Shown here: positions 20,463 to 28,980 of the stretch, piece by piece | Numbering within the stretch: position 1 is the first letter of the stretch | How the letters are laid out: each line of letters begins with the position of its first letter | Source of the DNA: Pseudoalteromonas xiamenensis | Lineage (GTDB): Bacteria; Pseudomonadota; Gammaproteobacteria; Enterobacterales; Alteromonadaceae | Length of the DNA: 64,000 bases | Assembly (NCBI RefSeq): GCF_030994125.1 | Contig: NZ_CP099917.1 | Coordinates: 2,300,001 to 2,364,000, forward strand | Direction of reading: 5' to 3' | The notes under the pieces: generated by a model | Databases searched by the model: none | The model's input: the letters and a program-made list of their open reading frames with translations, nothing else | Told to the model about the DNA's origin: nothing | Translations under genes and position numbers: made by a program

Positions 20463-20719
20463 TGAGCGATAAAATCCGTACTCTTCAAGGTCGTGTTATT
20501 AGCGACAAAATGGACAAGTCAATCGTTGTTGCTATCGAGCGTCAGGTTAAGCACCCGATCTACGGTAAATTCATCAAACGTACAACTAAGTTGCACGTAC
20601 ATGATGAAAACAACTCAGCTCTAGCTGGTGACCTAGTTTCAATTCGTGAGTGTGCTCCAATTTCTAAGACTAAGTCTTGGACTTTGGTAGACGTAATTGA
20701 GCGTCCAAAACAAGCTTAA
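20462..20719 (+). CDS. rpsQ: 30S ribosomal protein S17
   Basis: An 85-residue OB-fold protein ([58 protein letters not shown]). It is the last gene of this operon. In most gammaproteobacteria rplN and the rest of the spc operon follow. Here a terminator and a sensor kinase gene follow instead. Confidence 0.99.
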   Translation: MSDKIRTLQGRVISDKMDKSIVVAIERQVKHPIYGKFIKRTTKLHVHDENNSALAGDLVSIRECAPISKTKSWTLVDVIERPKQA

Positions 20720-20743
20720 TGTTAATTAAGTCTGTTTAGAAGA

Positions 20744-20772
20744 AGCCTCGGCCTTGGTCGGGGCTTTTTTTT
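20744..20772 (+). terminator. Terminator of the S10 operon
   Basis: The hairpin AGCCTCGGC - CTTG - GTCGGGGCT (nine pairs including G-U) is followed by a run of seven further T residues. It lies 24 bases after the rpsQ stop and is a clean Rho-independent terminator, so the operon ends here. Confidence 0.9.
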
Positions 20773-20890
20773 GTGTCGAAAATAAAGCGGCGTGTCATTT
20801 CTATTTTTTCCTTTCTTACACTGTACTAAAGTGCGGCTGCTATTTTGCATTAGACGCGTTATGCTGAATAAAAAATAATAAAGTCCGTTT

Positions 20891-23800
20891 ATGTTCTCGA
20901 TTGGAGTAATAAGTCTCGTTGCCATCGCTTACCTTGGCGTACTCTTCGCGGTTGCGTGGGTGGCTGATAAGAGTCCGAAACCTCGTGCGCGTGCAAGTGT
21001 TTATGCGTTGTCATTGGGAGTGTATTGTACTTCATGGGCGTTTTTTGGTACGACCGCACAAGCCGCGAATAACGGCTGGTGGTTGGCTCCGACCTATTTA
21101 GGCACAATTCTGCTGTTCATCTTCGGATGGCAAATATATTTAAGAATCGCAACCGTTTGTCGTCAACAAAAGCTGACTTCCATGGCTGATTTTATCGCGA
21201 CGCGTTATGGGCAATCATCGAGCCTTTCTGGTTTGATTTCATTTATATCTGTGATTGCGGTGGTGCCTTACATTGCGCTACAGCTCAACGCGACAAACAC
21301 CAGTATTTCGTTACTCACGGGCAAACCATCGACGGCTACCATCGCATTTTGGCAAGACGGTACCTTTTATATTACGTTGCTGTTGGCGCTTTTTGCTGTG
21401 TTGTTTGGTACTCGGCGTTTGCGCCCCAGTGAACATAATCCTGGGTTGATGACCGCAATTGCGTTTGAATCTTTAGTGAAGTTGTTCGCCTTTCTCGCGG
21501 TTGGTGTATTTGTTTGTTTTGGCATTTTTGACACTCCTTGGCAATTGCTTGAGCAGGCTCATCGAGATGGTGTTACGGCGCAAATTGAAACAACGAGAAG
21601 CCCCAACTACGTATATTGGGTGCATGTGTTGCTGGGGTTACTAGCCACATTGTGTTTACCTCGGCAATTCCACACCGCGTTTATTGAGCCCAGTTCGGAG
21701 AAACAACTCGTCGCTGCGCGGTGGTTGTTTCCAGTGTATCTCGTGCTGATTACGCTATTTACCTTACCTATTGCGTATGCAGGGCTGTTACTTTTCAAAT
21801 CAGGTAATGTCGGCTACGACACCTTTGTACTTGCGTTACCCATAGCAGCAAATGCGCCCGTGATGACCATGTTGGCGTTTCTTGGTGGCTTTTCAGCAGC
21901 CACGAGTATGGTGATTGTATCGACCATCGTTTTAGCCATCATGATCACCAATGATTTTATCAATCAATATTTACTTCGCCGTGCTCAGGTAGGTGCAAAA
22001 ACGCGCGGATTAACAAAGCAGAGGCTTATTTACGCTCGACGCGGCGTGATCGTCGCCATTTTACTCTTAAGTTATTTGAGTCATCGTATCTTTGCTGATG
22101 GCAATACGCTGGCGAATATGGGCTTGATGTCATTTGCATTAGTCGCACAGTTTGCACCTGCCATGATCATTGGTTTATGGTGGCGCAAGGCTTCTTGCCT
22201 TGGTGCACAGCTGGGTATCATCAGTGGTTCTGTGATTTGGTTTTACACGCTCTTATTGCCCAATCTTATCACCGGTTTGTCTGGCCCCGAAAATTGGTTG
22301 CATGCAGGACCGTGGGGAATTGCTTGGCTTGCTCCAAAAGATTTATTTGGTATTGGTCTTGATGCCATTAGTCAGGCTGTGCTGCTTTCGTTATTCGTCA
22401 ATACACTGGTGTATCTCGTTGTGCCTTGGTTTAGCCAGGCGCGATTGGCAGAACGTCTGCAAAGTAATAAATTTATATTGAGTGAACCAGAGCCAAAAGC
22501 ATTATTGACACCCCTTACATATCAAGACTGTGCAGACTTGCTACTGCGTTTTGGTGAGCCAGACTCAACTGCGCAACTGATTGACGAAGAATTTCCGAAA
22601 GAGCGTGGAAAATGGAAAGAAACAGCACCTCGTCACATCGAAGATTTGGTTGAGCGTGAAATGTCAGCCCTCATCGGTGGGCCTTCTGCTCGGCTTATAT
22701 TACAAGCCAGTAAAGATGAAAAAGCGCAATCTATTGAACACGTTGCGGAGTTTGTGGATGAAGCCAGTCAAGTATTACGCTTTAATCGCGACTTGCTGCA
22801 AGCCACCATTGAGAACGTAGAACAGGGTATCAGCGTAGTCGATAGTGAGTTGAAGCTGGTCGCATGGAACCAACGCTACAGTGAAATGTTTTCTTACCCC
22901 GAAGGGAGTTTGTACATCGGTCGTCCTGTTGAAGAACTGATCCGCCTCAACGCGCAGCGGCAGTTGTTTGAATTCAATAATCTATATCAAGAGGTTGAAA
23001 AACGACTCGCGTATTTGAAACAAGGAAGTGCCTACAAGTATCGTCGTCAGCACAATGATGGTCGCGTGTTTGAAATGCAGGGGAATCCGTTACCCGGAGG
23101 TGGCTTTGTGACGACCTATACGGACATTTCTGATTTTGTACGCCAGCAACGAGCGCTGGAGCAAGTGAATACGGACCTTGAGGAAAAGGTTCAGGCCCGT
23201 ACCGTTGAACTCACGAATGCCAATCAACAACTCGAAACCGCAAAACGGCAGGCTGAACTTGCAACTGAGAGTAAAACTCGCTTTTTTGCTGCGGCCAGCC
23301 ATGACTTACTGCAGCCTTTCAATGCTGCTAGTTTGTTTTGTGCTTTAATGAGTGAGCGTGCACAAGGCTCCGAGCTTCAAGGTTTGTCAGAGAACATCAA
23401 AGATGCGTTGGCCAGTGCAGAGGATTTACTGTCAAGCATTTTAGAATTGACGAAATTGGAGGCTGGCGCGTTCAAGACCTCGATAGCCCCTTTTAACTTG
23501 GCGTCTTTATTAACGCCGTTGTGTAATGAATATCGAGCCCTTGCAAAAGCTAAAGGGTTGGCGTTTGACGTCAGCCCGTGTCCGGTCTCGCTTACTACAG
23601 ATAAAGCACTTTTGAAACGCGTGTTAAGTAACTTACTTAGTAACGCCATACGCTACACCAAACAAGGCGAAGTCCGCTTGCGTTTAGAGCGAGATGGACA
23701 ACGGTTGTCCATCATGGTTGAAGACACCGGTATTGGTATCGCACAGCAAGATCAAACACTCATCTTTCAAGAGTTCAAGCAACTTGGCGATCGTTCTCAC

Positions 23801-24343
23801 GGGCAAGGGTTAGGATTAGGCTTAGCGATCAGTAAGCGGATCTGTGATTTGCTGGGCATTCATATTTCCATGGGCTCAGAAGTAGGGAAAGGCACACAGT
23901 TTACCTTGACCCTGCCGTGTGAAGACGCCTTAAGCACAACATCTGGACAAGAACTCATTGAGGCTACGGGAGATAGCCAGCTACAAGGTCTTTCTGTGTG
24001 GCTACTGGATAATGACGAACATGCTCTAGAGGCGTTGAAACAATTACTCACGAACTGGGGGTGTGAGATCCAGTGCGCGAGAAACCAACAGGAGTTGGCA
24101 GTACTAGTGGCGACGAGCAAGGCTGATTTGCTTATTGCGGATTATCAACTTGACAGTGGCGTTACAGGGTTGGACGTGGTTGCTGAGTTATCACTGCAAG
24201 CAATGCCGATTATACTGAATACAGCGAATCATGATGAGTTAATCCGAGAGAGAATCACCGACAGTGGCTACCCGCTTTTATATAAGCCGCTCAAAGCGCC
24301 CGCCCTTAAGCGACTTTTAAAGCGTATTGCAACTGCGTTGTAG
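20891..24343 (+). CDS. crbS: CrbS/CbrA-type hybrid histidine kinase with sodium-solute-symporter domain
   Basis: An 1150-residue membrane sensor. Residues about 1-500 form a sodium/solute-symporter-like domain with many membrane helices. A PAS domain follows (about 630-745; VEQGISVVDSELKLVAWNQRY), then a coiled linker, a HisKA domain with phospho-acceptor His804 (AAASHDLLQPFNA), an ATPase domain with LLSNAIRYT, VEDTGIGI and GLGLGLAISKR, and a C-terminal receiver with Asp1084 (LLIADYQLD). This order matches CrbS/MxtR and CbrA, kinases that control acetate or carbon use. The convergent LuxR-type regulator at 24395-25042 supports CrbS over CbrA. The ATG used has no clear ribosome binding site, so the start may be slightly different. 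Confidence 0.85.
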   Translation: MFSIGVISLVAIAYLGVLFAVAWVADKSPKPRARASVYALSLGVYCTSWAFFGTTAQAANNGWWLAPTYLGTILLFIFGWQIYLRIATVCRQQKLTSMADFIATRYGQSSSLSGLISFISVIAVVPYIALQLNATNTSISLLTGKPSTATIAFWQDGTFYITLLLALFAVLFGTRRLRPSEHNPGLMTAIAFESLVKLFAFLAVGVFVCFGIFDTPWQLLEQAHRDGVTAQIETTRSPNYVYWVHVLLGLLATLCLPRQFHTAFIEPSSEKQLVAARWLFPVYLVLITLFTLPIAYAGLLLFKSGNVGYDTFVLALPIAANAPVMTMLAFLGGFSAATSMVIVSTIVLAIMITNDFINQYLLRRAQVGAKTRGLTKQRLIYARRGVIVAILLLSYLSHRIFADGNTLANMGLMSFALVAQFAPAMIIGLWWRKASCLGAQLGIISGSVIWFYTLLLPNLITGLSGPENWLHAGPWGIAWLAPKDLFGIGLDAISQAVLLSLFVNTLVYLVVPWFSQARLAERLQSNKFILSEPEPKALLTPLTYQDCADLLLRFGEPDSTAQLIDEEFPKERGKWKETAPRHIEDLVEREMSALIGGPSARLILQASKDEKAQSIEHVAEFVDEASQVLRFNRDLLQATIENVEQGISVVDSELKLVAWNQRYSEMFSYPEGSLYIGRPVEELIRLNAQRQLFEFNNLYQEVEKRLAYLKQGSAYKYRRQHNDGRVFEMQGNPLPGGGFVTTYTDISDFVRQQRALEQVNTDLEEKVQARTVELTNANQQLETAKRQAELATESKTRFFAAASHDLLQPFNAASLFCALMSERAQGSELQGLSENIKDALASAEDLLSSILELTKLEAGAFKTSIAPFNLASLLTPLCNEYRALAKAKGLAFDVSPCPVSLTTDKALLKRVLSNLLSNAIRYTKQGEVRLRLERDGQRLSIMVEDTGIGIAQQDQTLIFQEFKQLGDRSHGQGLGLGLAISKRICDLLGIHISMGSEVGKGTQFTLTLPCEDALSTTSGQELIEATGDSQLQGLSVWLLDNDEHALEALKQLLTNWGCEIQCARNQQELAVLVATSKADLLIADYQLDSGVTGLDVVAELSLQAMPIILNTANHDELIRERITDSGYPLLYKPLKAPALKRLLKRIATAL

Positions 24344-24394
24344 TTCACGCTATGCAAAAGGGAGCGAGCAAAATACAACACGTTCGCTTGTTAA

Positions 24395-25042
24395 CTACTC
24401 GGCTCCAATCGTTGATAATTGGTTGAACAAAATCCCCGCTTGTGTGCGATTGTAAACATTTAACTTTTTCAAGATGGCAGACACATGCTGTTTGATGGTG
24501 GTTTCTTGAATGTTCATCGCATAAGCAATTTGTTTGTTGAGTTTGCCGTCCGCGATCATGGCGAGCACACGATATTGTTGTGGCGTGAGCTTTTCCAAGT
24601 TGCGAGCAAATTGCGCTTGTTCAGAATCAGTCTGATCCATAAGTTCAGTTTGGTCTGGTAACCAATTTTCCCCTTCAATGACTTTGGTAATTGCTTCAGC
24701 TATCAGTTCTAAAGAGGCGGATTTAGGAATATACGCACTCGCACCCAGTGCCATGGCTTGTTCTATAATTTGCGGGCTTTCATTCGCAGAAACCATGACG
24801 ACCAAGATATCAGGATACTGATTGCGAAGGTTCGCAAGGCCCTGCAACCCTTTTGCTCCCGGTATGGTTAAATCTAAAAAGACGAGTTCCGTTTCGGGAT
24901 GTGAGACCAATAACATCATGAGCTCGTCAACCGTACTGGCTTCTTTTATTTGTTCATTGCTCATCACTTGTGCAGCTGCTTGTTGCAATGCACTGCGAAA
25001 AAGCGGGTGATCATCGGCAATTATGGCTTGCACGTGTGTCAT
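24395..25042 (-). CDS. crbR: LuxR/NarL-family response regulator, CrbR-like
   Basis: A 215-residue regulator: receiver domain (about 4-120) with the acidic pair in IIADDHP and phospho-acceptor Asp57 (VFLDLTIPG), and a C-terminal LuxR helix-turn-helix (LTPQQYRVLAMIADGKLNKQIAYAMNIQETTIKQHVSAIL is split here only for description). The family includes CrbR/ErdR, which activates acetyl-CoA synthetase genes in Vibrio and Pseudomonas. It converges with the CrbS-like kinase gene. The frame opens five codons earlier with TTG, but I choose the ATG at 25042, preceded by GGAGAGATTGAGG. The next gene upstream is the TonB receptor of the 3-hydroxybutyrate locus. Confidence 0.82.
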   Translation of the reverse strand: MTHVQAIIADDHPLFRSALQQAAAQVMSNEQIKEASTVDELMMLLVSHPETELVFLDLTIPGAKGLQGLANLRNQYPDILVVMVSANESPQIIEQAMALGASAYIPKSASLELIAEAITKVIEGENWLPDQTELMDQTDSEQAQFARNLEKLTPQQYRVLAMIADGKLNKQIAYAMNIQETTIKQHVSAILKKLNVYNRTQAGILFNQLSTIGAE

Positions 25043-25140
25043 CCTCAATCTCTCCAACTAGCTCAGTTATATGGTATTTTGAGAAAATAGACAAGGCAAC
25101 AAGGTGGCTGGGGATCCGCTTGCTGCCTCGTCAAGTGGTG

Positions 25141-27417
25141 TTAGAAACGATAACCAACCGTCAAGGAAATAGTGCGAGGGTCACCGTAATAACCAATGAG
25201 TGTATTGTCACCGCCAAGACCCGGGGTGTATTTGCTCGTATCGTTTGGTGCCGTTGGGTCTGGTGTTACAAATTGGTAGCCACCAATCATATATTCTTCG
25301 TCAGTCAGGTTTTTCGCATGCAGACCGACACGCCAGTTACCGTCTTGGCTATACCAATTCACGTTGAAGTTTAAGAGTCCATACCCGTCTTGAGTGAGCA
25401 AGCTGTCTTCTTCAAATAGAACGTAATCACCGCGATAATAATAATTAGCGTTGAGAACAAAATCTCCAAACTCGGAGTAGATTTTGTAATTTGCCCCGAC
25501 ATTAAACGTAACATCAGGGGTATTCGAAATACTAAAACGCTCGGACTTATCAAAGGTTAAACCGGTTGCTTGGTCGGTATCCAATACTTCGTCGAACGAA
25601 CTATCAATGTAGCCGATGGCGGCATCAAAGGAGAGTGACTCAGTGGCGATGTAAGTGAGCTCTAACTCTGCGCCCTTACCCGAAGATTTACCAATGTTGC
25701 CGAGTCGTTGGTTCAAATCAGCTGACGTTGCACCCGGCAATACAGAGATGTATTGGCGATCTTTGTGGTCAAGCGCAAAGAGTGTCAGATTGGCCCGTAG
25801 CGTCTTGTTCCATTCGCTTTTCATACCTAACTCGAAGGAATCAACAATTTCAGGATTTGCTGCGGGTTCCGTCGTGCTAGCTCGAGGATTATAAGTACCA
25901 GATTTAAACCCTTGTGAGTAGCTTGCAAAGAACATGATGTCATCAGAGTACTGGTATTCAATACCCACTCGAGGCGTAAAACGTGACCAGTCTTTGTTGT
26001 CGTCAAGCACATTTGGCACCAGTTCACCTTCAGGGCGAACATAACCCGGTATCCAATTGGATTCAGGGTAAACCGTGGCAAACACTAATCCATTATTAAC
26101 CGTCGCTTCTTTGCTATCTCTGGTATATCGAGCGCCTAGGGTGAGTGACCACTGTTCGTTCAAATCCACATTACCTTGTGCATAAAACGCTTTGCTGGTG
26201 GAATTGCTGCAACCGCTGACTTCACGGGTAAGGCCTGGCGCACCTAAGCTTTGACCTAAAACTTCAAGAATAGCTTGGAATTGCCCGCAGGATTCGGCAT
26301 CGTAGTAGTATAAGCCAGAAACGACTTTATAGTTTTCCCCACGATGGGTCACTTGCAGTTCATGGGTTAATTGGTTGTCGTCATAAATGGCGGGCACATC
26401 GAAGATTTTGAGAGGTGTGTTATCAAAGTCAATGTTGGTGGGTGAATAGCTATCGCGTTTTGCGACGGTATATTTGAAGGATGTATGATCATCCATATCC
26501 CATCGGCTGGTTAAGCTGTAGCCTTCCAATTCCACTTTATTCCAAGTGGGCATGCTGGTGTAACTATCAAAAACACTGTCCGGAATAGGGGCGTTTGTCA
26601 GTAAACTTGGCAATAATCGGTAGCCACCTTTCGCATTCGATTTGTCGTCTGTTTTATCCCAAGCTAAACGGAAAAAAAGTTTATCAGTCGGATGCATTTC
26701 AAGCGTTAAACGCATGGCGCTGACATCTTTGTTGTAATTTTCTTTGTCTTGGCCTGCCTGTGACATTTGTAGAAATTCACCGAAGCCATCGCGCGTCAGA
26801 TTTGCGTAACCGTAGCCGAGGTAAATCTTATCGGAGATGGGAAGCTGCCCAGTTATTTTCAAGTCTCGTTGATTGTAACTCCCCACCGTGCCATCAATGT
26901 TTAAGGTTGCGTCACCAGTCATTTCTTTTGTGACGTATTTTATTGCGCCGCCAATGGTGTTTTTACCATACAGCGTACCTTGTGGACCACGTAGTACTTC
27001 TATTTGCTGTACATCTAATAAATCGAGTACCGCACCTTGTGGTCTGGCGATGTACACATCATCAACGTATATACCAACACCCGGTTCATATCCCCACAGC
27101 GGGTCTTGCTGACCTACGCCTCGAATGAATGCCGTGATCGTCGAGTTGGTCCCCCGGCTAGCCTGTAGCGTTGTATTGGGTGAAAACTGCTGTACTTCAG
27201 TCATGACTGAGATGCCGTTCTCCATCAGCGCAGATTCGCCAATGCTGGTAACGGCGACGGGTACTTCCTGTAAGTTTTCCACGGTTTTACGAGCCGTGAC
27301 TTCAATGCGTTCAAGTTCTGCCTTTTTTGCTCCGTCTTCAGCGTAGACCACCATACTAGAAAGTGCGGTGCTGATGGCGAGAGCGAGATATGAAACACGA
27401 GTTGGCTTTCTGTTCAT
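25141..27417 (-). CDS. TonB-dependent outer membrane receptor
   Basis: A 758-residue receptor with a signal peptide (cleavage near residue 26, VVYA-EDG). A plug domain spans about 36-170 (VENLQEVPVAVTSIGES, FIRGVGQQDP, VLRGPQGTLYGKNTIGGAI), and a beta barrel ends in the outer-membrane signature TISLTVGYRF with a terminal Phe. It is of the general type found in Alteromonadales for small organic substrates and not recognisably a known siderophore or B12 receptor. It is divergent from the permease-hydrolase-dehydrogenase-CoA-transferase operon and shares with it a 249-base control region, so I infer that it imports that pathway's substrate, possibly an ester or oligomer too large for porins. Confidence 0.88.
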   Translation of the reverse strand: MNRKPTRVSYLALAISTALSSMVVYAEDGAKKAELERIEVTARKTVENLQEVPVAVTSIGESALMENGISVMTEVQQFSPNTTLQASRGTNSTITAFIRGVGQQDPLWGYEPGVGIYVDDVYIARPQGAVLDLLDVQQIEVLRGPQGTLYGKNTIGGAIKYVTKEMTGDATLNIDGTVGSYNQRDLKITGQLPISDKIYLGYGYANLTRDGFGEFLQMSQAGQDKENYNKDVSAMRLTLEMHPTDKLFFRLAWDKTDDKSNAKGGYRLLPSLLTNAPIPDSVFDSYTSMPTWNKVELEGYSLTSRWDMDDHTSFKYTVAKRDSYSPTNIDFDNTPLKIFDVPAIYDDNQLTHELQVTHRGENYKVVSGLYYYDAESCGQFQAILEVLGQSLGAPGLTREVSGCSNSTSKAFYAQGNVDLNEQWSLTLGARYTRDSKEATVNNGLVFATVYPESNWIPGYVRPEGELVPNVLDDNKDWSRFTPRVGIEYQYSDDIMFFASYSQGFKSGTYNPRASTTEPAANPEIVDSFELGMKSEWNKTLRANLTLFALDHKDRQYISVLPGATSADLNQRLGNIGKSSGKGAELELTYIATESLSFDAAIGYIDSSFDEVLDTDQATGLTFDKSERFSISNTPDVTFNVGANYKIYSEFGDFVLNANYYYRGDYVLFEEDSLLTQDGYGLLNFNVNWYSQDGNWRVGLHAKNLTDEEYMIGGYQFVTPDPTAPNDTSKYTPGLGGDNTLIGYYGDPRTISLTVGYRF

Positions 27418-27500
27418 CCTGTTGCCCCTGTTATTGTCATTTTGGGTTGTTCGAGTTTTTAAACTAATCCGACTCTAGGAGAATGTGTGTAAAAGTGAAT

Positions 27501-27516
27501 TAGTACCTTAGTACTA
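27501..27516. promoter_or_regulatory. Dyad operator site 1 in the divergent control region
   Basis: TAGTAC-CTTA-GTACTA is a perfect 6-4-6 dyad; it can also be read as two heptamers with a two-base gap, the arrangement used by NarL/LuxR-type regulators. A 13-base core (ACCTTAGTACTAT) recurs exactly 56 bases downstream. It lies between the TonB receptor and the permease operon. The cognate regulator is inferred, with the adjacent CrbR-like protein a reasonable candidate. Confidence 0.55.
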
Positions 27517-27556
27517 TCGGTGCTGTAGCCCTGCCACGACGGGGGGTGGGCTTGGT

Positions 27557-27572
27557 TATAACCTTAGTACTA
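27557..27572. promoter_or_regulatory. Dyad operator site 2 in the divergent control region
   Basis: TATAAC-CTTA-GTACTA has the same right arm and centre as site 1 but a degenerate left arm. The shared 13-mer starts at 27505 and 27561. The 56-base spacing is not far from five helical turns, so two bound dimers could lie on roughly the same face. Confidence 0.5.
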
Positions 27573-27666
27573 TGTATTTTCTGTGTAACTCGTCTCAGAC
27601 TGATTATATTCCAATGCACTTTGAGGTTGCTCTTGGTGCATGACTATAACAATAAAGGAATTGGAT

Positions 27667-28968
27667 ATGCTCAGTATGGTAGGTCTTTTAGGTGGTCTTA
27701 TCCTCCTGATAATCATGACATTACGAGGTGTGAATCTTTTCTTGGCTGCACCCTTGTGTGCACTTATCGTCGCATTGTCGAGTAATATGGAGGTGTTTCC
27801 GCTTAGCGAGCAGGTGAATTTCTTAAGCACCTATATGTCTGGTTTTGCCGGTTTCATTAGTGCTTGGTTTTTCATGTTTTTACTCGGTTCACTGTTTGGT
27901 AAATTTATGGAAGATAGTGGAGCCGCCGACAGTGTGGCGCGATTCATTGTTGCTAAATTGGGAATGAAGCACGCCGTGCTCGCTGTGGTCATCGCCTGTG
28001 CTGTGCTTACCTATGGTGGCGTAAGTGTTTTTATTGTGGCGTTTTCCGTATATCCCATGGCCCTCGGCTTATTTAAAGATGCCGACTTACCACGTCGCTT
28101 CATCCCTGCAACGTTAGCGTTTGGTTCAGTGACGTTTACGATGACGTCTGCGGGCAGCCCCGAAATTCAAAATTGGATCCCAATCAAATATTTAGGTACG
28201 TCACCCTACGCTGCGTGGGAAGTGAGTCTTGTCGTCGCTATTTTTATGGCACTCAGCGGTTATTGGTGGCTCATGCGTATGATTAACAAAGCAAAAGCAA
28301 ATGGAGAGCGTTTTGACACTCGTCCTGATGATCCTGCCATTGCTTTACGCGACTATCCCCATCCCATAACGGGAGTCATCCCGCTTATTGTTGTGTTACT
28401 GCTGTCCTTTACGCTGCATGAAGCTTTGCAACAAAGTGCGCTTATTGTCGCGTTACTCGGTGGCGTTCTGAGTATTGTGATTATCAACTTTAAACGTTTT
28501 CGCTCAATAACCAATGCGGTCAATTTAGGGACGACAGGCGCGCTTGTCGCGATTGGCAATACGGCAGCCGTGGTGGGGTTTGGTGCGGTTGCTAAGAATA
28601 CGGACGCATTTAATGCCGCTGTTGATGTAATGACTGCTATGCCGGGCAATGAATTACTCGGCGCGGCCATGGCAGTGAGTGTTATTGCGGGGTTAACCGG
28701 TTCGGCGTCCGGCGGGCAAGCGATAGCGTTACCGCTCGTTGCACCGCATTACCTGGATGCAGGTGTTAATCCAGAACAATTACATCGTATTGTGGCCATT
28801 AGTTCGGGGGCACTCGATACGTTGCCACACAATGGTTATGTGGTTACGACGATTCGCGCCATTTGTAAAGAAACGCACCAACGCGCCTATTGGTCAATGG
28901 CGGCACTTACCGCGCTGATCCCGTTGATTGGGGTTGCATTGGCACTAGGCTTGTTTATTTGGTTTTAA
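27667..28968 (+). CDS. GntP-family permease, probable 3-hydroxybutyrate importer
   Basis: A 433-residue inner-membrane transporter with about 12 hydrophobic segments. It shows features of the GntP/gluconate permease superfamily (GSLFGKFMEDSGAADSVARFI, SAGSPEIQNWIP, GLTGSASGGQAIALPLVAP). Members found beside 3-hydroxybutyrate dehydrogenase and CoA-transferase genes are annotated as short-chain hydroxyacid carriers, which is what the context suggests here. The frame opens at 27640, but the ATG at 27667 has AAAGGA at a good distance upstream and is preferred. First gene of a five-gene operon. Confidence 0.85.
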   Translation: MLSMVGLLGGLILLIIMTLRGVNLFLAAPLCALIVALSSNMEVFPLSEQVNFLSTYMSGFAGFISAWFFMFLLGSLFGKFMEDSGAADSVARFIVAKLGMKHAVLAVVIACAVLTYGGVSVFIVAFSVYPMALGLFKDADLPRRFIPATLAFGSVTFTMTSAGSPEIQNWIPIKYLGTSPYAAWEVSLVVAIFMALSGYWWLMRMINKAKANGERFDTRPDDPAIALRDYPHPITGVIPLIVVLLLSFTLHEALQQSALIVALLGGVLSIVIINFKRFRSITNAVNLGTTGALVAIGNTAAVVGFGAVAKNTDAFNAAVDVMTAMPGNELLGAAMAVSVIAGLTGSASGGQAIALPLVAPHYLDAGVNPEQLHRIVAISSGALDTLPHNGYVVTTIRAICKETHQRAYWSMAALTALIPLIGVALALGLFIWF

Positions 28969-28980
28969 AGAGGAAGAACG

